From assembly GCA_949127645.1 (NCBI GenBank), contig CASBQM010000653.1:1-16922 (forward strand): a stretch of DNA of 16,922 nucleotides, read 5' to 3'. Each line of letters starts with the position of its first letter. The stretch's first letter is position 1. The stretch comes from Synechococcales cyanobacterium PMM_0036. Its GTDB lineage: Bacteria; Cyanobacteriota; Cyanobacteriia; Elainellales; Elainellaceae. The position numbers and the translations under genes are program-made. The notes under the pieces are model-generated. The model saw only the letters and a program-made list of their open reading frames with translations, searched no databases and was not told the DNA's origin. This document shows positions 8,808 through 15,382 of the stretch, one piece after another.

Positions 8808-8837
8808 AATTTACTTTATCGGTAGTTTAAGTCACAA
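8808..8837 (-). promoter_or_regulatory. Weak candidate promoter of the cyanophycinase gene
   Basis: Reading the minus strand, TTGTGA (8837-8832) and TAAATT (8813-8808) are separated by 18 bp. Each matches the sigma-70 consensus at 4 of 6 bases. It lies about 45 bp upstream of the start codon. Placement is good but the match is ordinary. Confidence 0.25.
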
Positions 8838-8898
8838 TCGCACAACAATCTCCTCACCCAGCCAATGGCTAGATAAGGAGATGATATAAGGCTGGGGC

Positions 8899-8938
8899 AT
8901 AAGATGTTATTGAGACGATCGCCTCAATAACATCTTAT
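8899..8938 (-). terminator. Perfect 16-bp hairpin after the CHRD gene
   Basis: ATAAGATGTTATTGAG (8899-8914) and its exact reverse complement (8923-8938) enclose an 8-base loop, ACGATCGC. It starts 23 bases after the stop of the minus-strand CHRD-protein gene. No U-tract follows on either strand, so it may be a Rho-type stop, an mRNA-stabilising 3' structure, or a control element ahead of the cyanophycinase gene. A second weaker pair, CCCAGCC (8857-8863) with GGCTGGG (8890-8896), flanks it. Confidence 0.6.
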
Positions 8939-8961
8939 CCTGACTGTTTTAGGCTCGATCG

Positions 8962-11031
8962 CTACACCAGACTAACAACATCCTGGTTGAAGTTGAGGCG
9001 ATTTTCTCCCGTTGGGAAGCCTGCCTTACCATCCCCATCCGTATCCACATTGGTATGAATATTGAAGTATAGATCTCCAGCTAAGAATGCGGCCTGCTCC
9101 TCTGAAGTGAGTTCAAACTCGCCTGCAATGGTGCCCGACTTGGCATCGGCTGCCGTGTTGGTAAAGTACCGAACGACCGTGGCATCTGCAAAGTCACCCC
9201 GGACATCTTTTGAAGGGCTGAAGTGTAGGTGCGTCCCTGAGATCTTGTTGCCCTCTACATCATTGGGAACCTTTAAGAAGCCGTTGATTAGAGAGACTGG
9301 ATCAGAGCCATTGAGGATAGTTGCTTTGGGATCAATCACAGTCTCATTCTGACTAAACAGCGGCGCTCCATCAAAGTTCTGGTACTTGCCGCTGACGCTG
9401 AGTACGCCATTCTTCAAGGTCGCAGTTGCTTCGCTGGTTCCAGGACTGGTGTTGGGGAAAGGAAACTCGTCTTGACCGTTGCCCTTAGCGGTTGCGATCG
9501 TGAATCCATCATCACCGACATACAGGAAGTCATCACCGCTGCCCCCAACCATCTTGTCGCGTCCGCGAGTCCCGGTTAGCTTGCCATCACCTTGCTGAGT
9601 TTTTTCAAACTTCACTTCATTCAAGGTGTCAAAGATCTTGTCATCCACAAGGCTAAATCCCTTTCTGGCAGATGCCTCAATTCCCTCAAGAGATGCAGCT
9701 TTGGTAAATGCCAGTGATGCCAAGATATGACCGTCTGATTTGTCAACAATCAACGTGTTGTTAACCGAATCTAACGGCTGATTGACTCCACCCTTACCTG
9801 GATTTTTCCCCTGCGTGATCACAATATTGTTGAGATTCATTCCGCTGGTAAACAGCAGCCGATCCTGATTAGGATCAAAGTCTAAAATACGATTAGTCGT
9901 CTTCCCATCCAGAACAATGCTGTCTTTGCCCTTACCCGTGGTGATGGTGTTGAATCCGCCCCCTCGCGCATCAATTAGATCTTTATCGCCCGTACCAATC
10001 ACGGTATTTTTGCCGGCTCCCGGAATCAGAAAATCACCCTTAGTTCCCACATCATCATTGAAGGAAAACTCTTTTTGAAGCTTGCCGAAATCGATGCCGC
10101 GACCTCCAGCAAGTTGATCTAGAGCCACATGGTTAGCGCTACTCGCTCCTGCACCCGTATGGTCATGATCATTATCTGGAGGGGCGATCACGACTGGTGG
10201 CGTTTCTGTACCTGGATTTGGGGTGCCGCCACTCGCAGGAGGAGTAGCCACAACTGGAGTTTCACCGCCTAGAATGTCATCGCCTCCACGACCCGCCAGC
10301 TTGTCCCGACCCGCAGAGCCAGTTAGCTGTCCGTCGCCTTCTTTCGTCGTGTCAAACTTTAGCGTGTTGAGTGTGTTGAATACGTTATCTTCAACCAAGC
10401 TAAAGCCTTTTCTAGCAGACTGTTCAAGCCCCTGAAATGCTGTTGCCTGAATCGACTTCAGAGATGCCAAAATGTGCCCTTCTGACTTGTCGATAATCAA
10501 GGCATTGTTGACTGAATCTATGCTGTTCGCGTCTTGGTTTTTACCTTGCGCAATCACAACATTGTTCAGATCAATCTCTTTAGTGAAGAGAAGTCTATCT
10601 GAGTTGATGTCAAAATCTTGGATACGGTTGGTTGTTTCAGCGCCCAGAAGGATGCTGTCCTTACCTGCGCCTGTGGTGATAGTGTTAGTTCCGCCCCCTC
10701 TACCATCAATCAGATCTTTATCAGCAGTGCCAGTCACCGTATTTTTACCTGCGCCGGGAATCAAAAAGTCACCTTTGATTCCCACATCATCATTGAACGA
10801 AGCCTCTTTTTGGAGTGTCTTAAGATCGAGACCGCGAACCACTTGAACGTTATTTAGCGATACGTGATTGGACTCAAATGCTCTGTTCAAGTTTGTCTCA
10901 AGATCTGACGACTGAACTGAGGAACCCTTTGAACCACCTGTTGAAGTATTAGCGGCAGCATTCGTAGAGAGATCTACTGCGCCAATAGCATTTTGTTGGT
11001 CATGCTGTTCTTGATGATCAAGTCCTGCCAT
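8962..11031 (-). CDS. Large secreted-type protein: two long repeats with RTX-like motifs plus C-terminal CHRD domain (689 aa)
   Basis: Numbering is from the ATG at 11031, which has AAGGAG five bases upstream; the reading frame continues to a TTG at 11109 that lacks such support. Residues 1-55 are polar (Gln/His/Ser rich). Residues 56-256 and 301-504 are two copies of one module, each with FNDDVGxKGDFLIPGAGKN, DLID-RGGG-NTITTG-GKDSI, a DRLLF segment, ARKGFSLV, and a closing glycine/aspartate stretch (GRGGDDILGG, GGSGDDFLYV) of hemolysin-type calcium-binding (RTX) character. A Pro/Gly-rich linker (257-300) joins them. Residues 530-689 form a CHRD domain (His601/His603 in GTHLHF, His659 in FNIHT, PTGENRL), with a DTDGDG calcium-loop-like insert. 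No signal peptide is seen; RTX proteins usually leave through type I secretion, which I infer here. The biochemical role is unknown; surface or matrix binding is a guess. Confidence 0.85.
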   Translation of the reverse strand: MAGLDHQEQHDQQNAIGAVDLSTNAAANTSTGGSKGSSVQSSDLETNLNRAFESNHVSLNNVQVVRGLDLKTLQKEASFNDDVGIKGDFLIPGAGKNTVTGTADKDLIDGRGGGTNTITTGAGKDSILLGAETTNRIQDFDINSDRLLFTKEIDLNNVVIAQGKNQDANSIDSVNNALIIDKSEGHILASLKSIQATAFQGLEQSARKGFSLVEDNVFNTLNTLKFDTTKEGDGQLTGSAGRDKLAGRGGDDILGGETPVVATPPASGGTPNPGTETPPVVIAPPDNDHDHTGAGASSANHVALDQLAGGRGIDFGKLQKEFSFNDDVGTKGDFLIPGAGKNTVIGTGDKDLIDARGGGFNTITTGKGKDSIVLDGKTTNRILDFDPNQDRLLFTSGMNLNNIVITQGKNPGKGGVNQPLDSVNNTLIVDKSDGHILASLAFTKAASLEGIEASARKGFSLVDDKIFDTLNEVKFEKTQQGDGKLTGTRGRDKMVGGSGDDFLYVGDDGFTIATAKGNGQDEFPFPNTSPGTSEATATLKNGVLSVSGKYQNFDGAPLFSQNETVIDPKATILNGSDPVSLINGFLKVPNDVEGNKISGTHLHFSPSKDVRGDFADATVVRYFTNTAADAKSGTIAGEFELTSEEQAAFLAGDLYFNIHTNVDTDGDGKAGFPTGENRLNFNQDVVSLV
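9520..10131 (-). repeat. Long intragenic repeat, copy 2 (C-terminal)
   Basis: Encodes residues 301-504 of the CHRD protein. The peptide matches copy 1 (10264-10866) over its full length. Nearly identical blocks such as GDFLIPGAGKNTV and DKSxGHILASL alternate with diverged ones, so the duplication is old but kept. Confidence 0.85.
10264..10866 (-). repeat. Long intragenic repeat, copy 1 (N-terminal)
   Basis: Encodes residues 56-256 of the CHRD protein; partner of the repeat at 9520-10131. Both copies end in a short RTX-like glycine/aspartate motif, which suggests that the repeated unit is one folded module with its own calcium site. Confidence 0.85.
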
Positions 11032-11128
11032 GATTGCTCCTTGAATTGGAAAAAAGTAAGAAAGTAAGCGCGTGGAAAAGACGATTATCGCTTTGGGAAA
11101 TACACCCAACGATCGCCAGTGGTAGTGC

Positions 11129-11151
11129 TTCTAGAATCACTGTTTCTAGAA
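11129..11151. promoter_or_regulatory. Pair of TTCTAGAA palindromes in the CHRD gene leader
   Basis: The 8-bp palindrome TTCTAGAA occurs at 11129-11136 and 11144-11151, 15 bp centre to centre. It lies about 100 bp before the start codon and downstream of the candidate promoter, so it would sit in the 5' untranslated RNA or act as a DNA operator. Function unknown. Confidence 0.35.
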
Positions 11152-11301
11152 ATATTGAATCTGTAGGTAAATGCAAGAGGATGCCCAATGACCCACAACA
11201 GCGATGCTAATTGCTGCTAAAAGTGGGCTAGAAGACTTGAAGTGTATCTAATTTTGAAATCTCAAGACTTTTTCGGATCGATAATCGTCTTCTACTCCCG
11301 A

Positions 11302-11332
11302 AGTATAGCAAACTCAATGCCTTGAATGTCAA
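11302..11332 (-). promoter_or_regulatory. Strong sigma-70-type promoter for the CHRD gene
   Basis: On the minus strand TTGACA (11332-11327, perfect) is followed after 19 bp by TATACT (11307-11302, 5 of 6), preceded by TGC as an extended -10. Transcription would start near 11295, giving a leader of about 260 bases before the ATG at 11031. The 19-bp spacer is longer than ideal; the extended -10 may compensate. Confidence 0.55.
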
Positions 11333-11383
11333 CCGAGTACAGACTAATTTTCTAAAAAACAAACTTATCATGACTCAATACAT

Positions 11384-13363
11384 CTAATTAGAACCTGTCA
11401 GGGGAAATATTGCTAATCGAGTTCCAATCAATTTGCTTTCAATATCCTGCTGTTTTTCGACTGTGATGAGCAGCCACGACAGCCATTGATGTAGCTCCTC
11501 GTTGGATAATAAAGCGCGATCGCCCTTGCCGAATAATGTCAGCAGATCTTCCCTGACCTGTGTGCGACTCCATCCAAGCTGCCTGATATGGACCGAGAGC
11601 GCTGCTAGGGTATCTGACAGATCGAGCTGAGGTATTCCTCCATTAGGCTCTCCCTGGGCTTCACAAACGCTTTGAGGTGAAATAATTGGGTAGTTCTCAA
11701 AAATCAGGGGCTTAGAAAATAATTCACTCTCCGGTTCGGGCTTAAATGCAGGCTTAAATGCAGGCTCAGAAACCCTAGAACCCACTTTTGTCCAAGTCAG
11801 AGCCTCTGCTACCAAAATCGGATCGCCTGAAGTCAGGTATTGCTGCATCCGGCTTTGTAGAGGCAAAGAGCAGTCTAAAGAATTACCGCCTACAGAAATT
11901 ATCTCAGAGGTGCGATCGCTCAATTCCTTGTCGGGAATACTATTACCGCCTGATGTAGATAATAAGCTTGTAAGACTATGAGAGTTCGATGCGACCTCAT
12001 CGCAATCGAACTCCTCAGGCTTATTAGAGCTTGGGGGGTCTGGGGGGGATTCCACAGGCTGAGATATTTCCGCGTTTGTTTCTAAATTTGTCTCTATCAA
12101 GGTATTCTCTTCTGCAAACTCAGTCGGATGCCAGAGATCACGATGACGATAGAGAGAGCCACCACCAATTCCATAGTCTGTCAGGATATGAAACCGAGCT
12201 GTTGCACCTATGGGCAAACTGTCTTTTTCTAATAAATCGGCGATCGCTCCTCGAATTCGATCTCGCGCTGAGCCAGACTGCTGCTGATTCCAGTTGGGGA
12301 GATCGGCGATCGCTGCCACGGTTTCCTGCTTTGACTTATATTTTCCCTTCAAATCTCCGTAGTGGAAATATCGGCTACCTTGAACACATCTCGCCCATTC
12401 TTCCGCCCGCTGTTCAATTTCATGCTGATGATTACAGTAGTCCTGATAGCCGGGTAGAGACTGAGCGGTAGTCACAATTTCATCAATCAGCGTCTTACCC
12501 TCCAGAGGAACACCTCCAGCGATGACGTGATGAAAAATGTAGGCACGCATGGCAATTCGACCCAAGAGCCGATTGGTTTGCCCTGAGCCTGTCCAGCCTG
12601 TTTCAATCTCGGCATTAAGATCATCGATAAATTTGTCTGCTTTTCCAGAAACCTTAAATTGAGTCCGCTTAACTTGCTTAAGAAATCGCTTAACCGTTTT
12701 GCGATCGATCAAGTTTCGATTTTGGGCAAACTGCCACTGGTTTAGAAAGCGGAGCTGATCACTCCAGACGGGCTGAAAGCTCTCATCAAGTAAATAAGAG
12801 CCCGCTTGCACCGGCAGTCGATGGGCGTTAAATAAACTAGGACACCCATCAACATAGGATTTTGGATTGGGGAAGGCTTCAAGCTGCCCTGGCTTGATCG
12901 AGAAGCCAGCATTTTCAAGTTGAGCTGAGACGATCGCCGCCAGTTCCCAAGAGTTTTGAGATTCAAGGAAAGGAAAATAGAGGTGAAGTCCTCCAGAATA
13001 AGAGCTAGTACAGACCACATAACTCGCTAATCCAATAGGTTCTAAAGCTGCGACAATCCGTGAAACAGCTAGTGGATCATGCTGGGGATGATAGACGCTG
13101 CCTTTGTCAATATCTAGTAGACAATACTGAGTTTGAGTACCAAAACGAACGCCAAATAAATAGCGTCCCTGTTGAAAGACTCGACTTGATAAGGGATACC
13201 TTCGCTCAGTTTGCCAGTTGGGCGATCGCGTAGGTTCAGGATGTTCTGCATAGATATAGTCAAATCGGTGAGGAAACAGATTGAAAAAGCGATCGCCCTG
13301 ATCCTCGACGCACTGAAATGGATTTACCGCAGGTAAGCTTACAGCAGATGAACGTATAGACAC
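11384..13363 (-). CDS. Replication protein with archaeo-eukaryotic primase (PrimPol-like) core
   Basis: About 660 residues, numbered from the GTG at 13363. The N-terminal third has the three AEP primase motifs in order: hhDxD as CLLDIDKG (Asp84, Asp86), the S-G-G-L-H motif in SSYSGGLHLYF (His127), and the third acidic residue in QLEAFPNPKS (Glu163), followed by FNAHRLPVQAGSYLL, as in plasmid and conflict-system PrimPols. A helical middle part (about 240-330) follows. Then comes a helix-turn-helix-like segment at 388-413 ending in GGGSLYRHRDLWHP. Residues 420-555 are low-complexity linker, and the last 90 are a conserved-looking helical tail. It should prime or copy DNA and bind a specific site. 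I recall similar unnamed proteins in many cyanobacteria. The GTG at 13363 has GGAG seven bases before it; the frame also allows GTG at 13378 with no such site. The 1-kb repeat region directly upstream fits a rep/origin pair. No helicase domain is seen. Confidence 0.72.
   Translation of the reverse strand: MSIRSSAVSLPAVNPFQCVEDQGDRFFNLFPHRFDYIYAEHPEPTRSPNWQTERRYPLSSRVFQQGRYLFGVRFGTQTQYCLLDIDKGSVYHPQHDPLAVSRIVAALEPIGLASYVVCTSSYSGGLHLYFPFLESQNSWELAAIVSAQLENAGFSIKPGQLEAFPNPKSYVDGCPSLFNAHRLPVQAGSYLLDESFQPVWSDQLRFLNQWQFAQNRNLIDRKTVKRFLKQVKRTQFKVSGKADKFIDDLNAEIETGWTGSGQTNRLLGRIAMRAYIFHHVIAGGVPLEGKTLIDEIVTTAQSLPGYQDYCNHQHEIEQRAEEWARCVQGSRYFHYGDLKGKYKSKQETVAAIADLPNWNQQQSGSARDRIRGAIADLLEKDSLPIGATARFHILTDYGIGGGSLYRHRDLWHPTEFAEENTLIETNLETNAEISQPVESPPDPPSSNKPEEFDCDEVASNSHSLTSLLSTSGGNSIPDKELSDRTSEIISVGGNSLDCSLPLQSRMQQYLTSGDPILVAEALTWTKVGSRVSEPAFKPAFKPEPESELFSKPLIFENYPIISPQSVCEAQGEPNGGIPQLDLSDTLAALSVHIRQLGWSRTQVREDLLTLFGKGDRALLSNEELHQWLSWLLITVEKQQDIESKLIGTRLAIFPLTGSN
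11739..11762 (-). repeat. 12-bp tandem duplication in the linker of the primase-like gene
   Basis: GGCTTAAATGCA is repeated back to back (11739-11750, 11751-11762), giving Ala-Phe-Lys-Pro twice. It lies in the low-complexity linker of the protein. Confidence 0.8.
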
Positions 13364-13684
13364 ACAGAAACACTCCACATTTGAAGAGTTGCAGAATGGA
13401 GTGCCCCATAAAATTAGGTCAAGCTGGTGTTACGCGATCGTTTGTATTGCAATTGCGCACCCGTTGACTTTACTACGGATATAGCAACCCATACATGACT
13501 TAACTCAAAGCCGCCAAGCTCAATTGAGATTAAGTCCCTGTCTCCATCCTGCAAAGTTGATGGACATTAACCCTGACTCAAATAGAGCTAGGGTTTTTAA
13601 TTGGATTTGAAGAACTTACGCTCTTGATCTATTAATCCAAAGTCAATGTAGCAGTGAGGTTACATCTGGCTAGAAACCCTCACC

Positions 13685-13708
13685 GATCAAATGATCAAGA
13701 GATCAAAC
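13685..13708 (+). repeat. Triple 8-bp GATCAA repeat
   Basis: Three adjacent octamers, GATCAAAT, GATCAAGA and GATCAAAC. The inverted counterpart CTCTTGATC stands at 13621-13629 and can pair with the middle unit. It lies just before the first GTAACC element and resembles the short tandem units of origin unwinding regions, but that role is inferred. Confidence 0.7.
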
Positions 13709-13761
13709 TTGTAACCTTTTTTTAAAAGCCTTGTGCAGTCAGTGATTGAGTCTTGCACAAT

Positions 13762-13827
13762 GTAACTTTTAGAATGTATCGGGGGTGTTTTTAGGTCAAA
13801 CCAGGGGCATTTTTAGGTCAAACCAGG
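13762..13827 (+). repeat. Tandem triplet of 22-bp iteron-like units
   Basis: The units begin at 13762, 13784 and 13806. Units two and three share TTTTTAGGTCAAACCAGGG exactly (13788-13806 and 13810-13828). Unit one is diverged in the middle but keeps GTAACTTTTAG and the G-run. A 22-bp period (two helical turns) places protein sites on one face of the DNA, as in plasmid iterons. Confidence 0.85.
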
Positions 13828-13928
13828 GATATTGAGCCGTAACCTAATGATAGAAATATAGAAAGCATAAATAGTTTTGTAAGAGGGCTAGGCTCAAGGC
13901 TAGACAAGCGATCGCTCCTCAAATAAAC

Positions 13929-14148
13929 GTAACTTTTGAGTCATACCTAAGCCTTTTAATCGGCAAATCGTAACCTTTTGGAAACGACGAGCGCCCTAAC
14001 TTTTGGGTCACACCTGGGGAATTAATGAAACTTGCACGCTTGAAGAATAGATGTTTGGCGCAAGGGGCGATCGCTAAAGAACCGAGGATACATGCATTTC
14101 AGCTCGATACTTGACCAAAATTATGTAACCTTCAGGACTAACCGGGGG
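13929..14148 (+). repeat. Dispersed degenerate copies of the iteron-like unit
   Basis: Four copies in the same direction: 13929-13950 (GTAACTTTTGAGTCATACC), 13970-13991 (GTAACCTTTTGGAAACGACG, most diverged), 13996-14019 (CTAACTTTTGGGTCACACC then TGGGG), and 14125-14148 (GTAACCTTCAGGACTAACC then GGGGG). GTAACY is expected less than once in 700 bp on one strand but is found six times in this region. Confidence 0.7.
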
Positions 14149-14164
14149 TAATAAGGCGCTTTGA

Positions 14165-14300
14165 ACTCACTATAAATTCCCAGATCTGACCAAAAGCTAT
14201 ATAAACTCCTGAAACTCTTTTCTAGTCAGGATCTCAGCTTCTAGAGAGTATTTCAAGCTCTATAAATTTCCTATATTTAGGATGATATATTCCTTTCAGA
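14165..14300. other. AT-rich block with three TATAAA-Y-TYC motifs
   Basis: TATAAATTCC (14171-14180), TATAAACTCC (14200-14209) and TATAAATTTC (14261-14270) lie in AT-rich DNA beside the iteron copies. The block could be a duplex-unwinding element or hold promoter -10 boxes; nothing decides between these. Confidence 0.4.
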
Positions 14301-14337
14301 CGCTATATGTAGCGGTACATGGCAGTAGGAGCAAACT

Positions 14338-14370
14338 ATGAATGTAACCAAAGAATTCCCGCATTCGTAG
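14338..14370 (+). CDS. Possible 10-residue mini-ORF with good ribosome binding site
   Basis: ATG at 14338 is preceded by AGGAG (14327-14331) at a 6-base spacing, and encodes MNVTKEFPHS before TAG at 14368-14370. A CGCTA/TAGCG hairpin (14301-14314) lies before it, and a hairpin followed by an A/T-run starts on the next base after the stop. The signals are better than those of several real genes here, but a 10-codon frame can arise by chance. It also contains a GTAACC element. No known peptide is recognised. Confidence 0.2.
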   Translation: MNVTKEFPHS

Positions 14371-14405
14371 TTCTTTAAAGATTCGCCACGCGAACCTTTA
14401 AAAAA
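14371..14405 (-). terminator. Hairpin after the glycosyltransferase gene
   Basis: TTCTTTAAAG (14371-14380) pairs with CTTTAAAAAA (14396-14405) with one wobble, and inside it TTCGC pairs with GCGAA around a 3-base loop. It begins 9 bases after the glycosyltransferase stop (14414). On the minus strand the U-run is part of the 5' arm and none follows, so it is not a textbook intrinsic terminator. It could end transcription from both sides. Confidence 0.5.
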
Positions 14406-14413
14406 TAAGCGGA

Positions 14414-15331
14414 CTACAGCTTTCCAGTCCGTTTATCAATCATGTCGGCTAATAGAGCAAACATGGCAATTTGTGTAGAGGCGATCAGCAAAATTAGAGT
14501 GCGCTCGGTCAAATCTTCCCGCACAAACAAGTCTTGGAAAAAAGTGAATAGAAACCCGGCAAAGAAAAGACCTGCAAGCGGCATGAATACCCGCAGCGGC
14601 GCAAAATATACTCCCGTACGCAGAATGAGCTGCACGAACCGCAATGTGTCACGAATTGGCTTAATTTTGCTCTTGCCAACCCTCATGTGATAGTCGATCG
14701 GTTCGTAATGCACCAAATAGTTGTTCATCAGCATGGCAACCGTGATGCTGGTCGTAAAGCTAAAGGTATTGGGCAAAATATTTAGAAATCGCTCGACCGT
14801 GCTTTTGCGGAAAACCCGCAAGCCGCTGTTGAGATCAGGAATCTTTGACTGCGTTAGCCATTGAGCAAAGTTGACCAAAAACCATTTGGGAATGCGGCGA
14901 ATTTTTGAGTAGCGGACGTTAGCCCCAATTCTGGCTCCCACGACCATATCAGACTGGGGAGCTAATGCAACTAGCTCTGGGATTCGCTCGTTAGGATAGG
15001 TGCCATCAGCGTCAGTAATGACGATCAGCGAATGTTTGGCGTTCCGAATCCCTGTTTTTAGCGCCGCACCGTAGCCTAAATTGCGGCGATGCTCAATCAG
15101 TCGGATGCCGGGATGCGATCGCAATAGCTTTCCCGTGTCGTCTGTTGAGCCATCGTTGACCACAATAATTTCGTACTCGCACTGAGCGGCAGTCAAAATG
15201 CTCTGCAAATGCTCTAAAACCGGGGCAATGCCAAGCTGCTCGTTGTAAGCCGGAATAATTAACGAGAATGGCGGGCAGATCTGGTCTGCCGGAGTTAAAT
15301 CTGCTTTGCCGTCTGCCCTCATTTCTCTCAT
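14414..15331 (-). CDS. Family 2 glycosyltransferase, polyprenyl-phosphate glycosyltransferase-like
   Basis: 305 residues. A GT-A-fold family 2 domain fills about 20-225: FSLIIPAYNEQ at the start, VVNDGSTDD (Asp60) for nucleotide binding, and the metal-binding DxD as TDADGTYP (Asp107, Asp109); DLNSGLRVFRK follows in the acceptor region. Two hydrophobic helices follow (about 244-268 and 277-297), so it is anchored in the membrane. This resembles dolichol-/undecaprenyl-phosphate mannose or glucose synthases, which move a sugar from a nucleotide to a lipid carrier. Sugar and pathway cannot be read here. Start codons ATG at 15331 and at 15322 are both possible; the first is used. It is on the same strand as por, 122 bp downstream of it, and may be co-transcribed, though the intervening tandem repeat makes this uncertain. 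Confidence 0.9.
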   Translation of the reverse strand: MREMRADGKADLTPADQICPPFSLIIPAYNEQLGIAPVLEHLQSILTAAQCEYEIIVVNDGSTDDTGKLLRSHPGIRLIEHRRNLGYGAALKTGIRNAKHSLIVITDADGTYPNERIPELVALAPQSDMVVGARIGANVRYSKIRRIPKWFLVNFAQWLTQSKIPDLNSGLRVFRKSTVERFLNILPNTFSFTTSITVAMLMNNYLVHYEPIDYHMRVGKSKIKPIRDTLRFVQLILRTGVYFAPLRVFMPLAGLFFAGFLFTFFQDLFVREDLTERTLILLIASTQIAMFALLADMIDKRTGKL

Positions 15332-15382
15332 TCCCTGATGCCCCGATCGCTTGTGTTGCTTATGGTACTTGCTGAGTATAGA

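Larger units (their letters stand above)
13364..14413. other. 1-kb non-coding repeat region; candidate replication origin (oriV-like)
   Basis: There is no substantial gene between the primase-like gene and the glycosyltransferase gene. It contains a 22-bp tandem triplet (13762-13827), dispersed copies sharing GTAAC(C/T)TTTT-(G/A)GGTCA-ACC-GGGG at 13929-13950, 13970-13991, 13996-14019 and 14125-14148, further GTAACC starts at 13711 and 13839, a short copy TTAGGTCAA at 13414, and inverted half copies (TGACTCAAA at 13574, TGACCAAAA at 14112 and 14187). An AT-rich block follows (about 14160-14300). Iterons, AT-rich DNA and an adjacent rep gene are the classic parts of a theta-type plasmid origin. 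I saw no good DnaA box. The array could instead be an operator for the rep gene. Confidence 0.5.

Noticed and set aside
10472..10846. 124-codon + strand frame
   Set aside because: Antisense to the duplicated module of the CHRD protein, which has clear protein similarity between its copies; the opposite frame is a shadow.
12031..12471. 146-codon + strand frame
   Set aside because: Antisense to the primase-like gene in its conserved middle part; no own motif or ribosome binding site.
11384..13363. Part of a TOTE-type anti-phage conflict system
   Set aside because: The primase motifs are similar, but the helicase and nuclease partners of such systems are absent from the gene and its neighbours.
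13762..14148. CRISPR array
   Set aside because: Units are short, degenerate and unevenly spaced, without spacer-repeat alternation, and no cas gene is near.
13379..14413. DnaA-dependent chromosomal oriC
   Set aside because: No DnaA box cluster (TTWTCCACA-like) is visible, and no dnaA or dnaN is adjacent.
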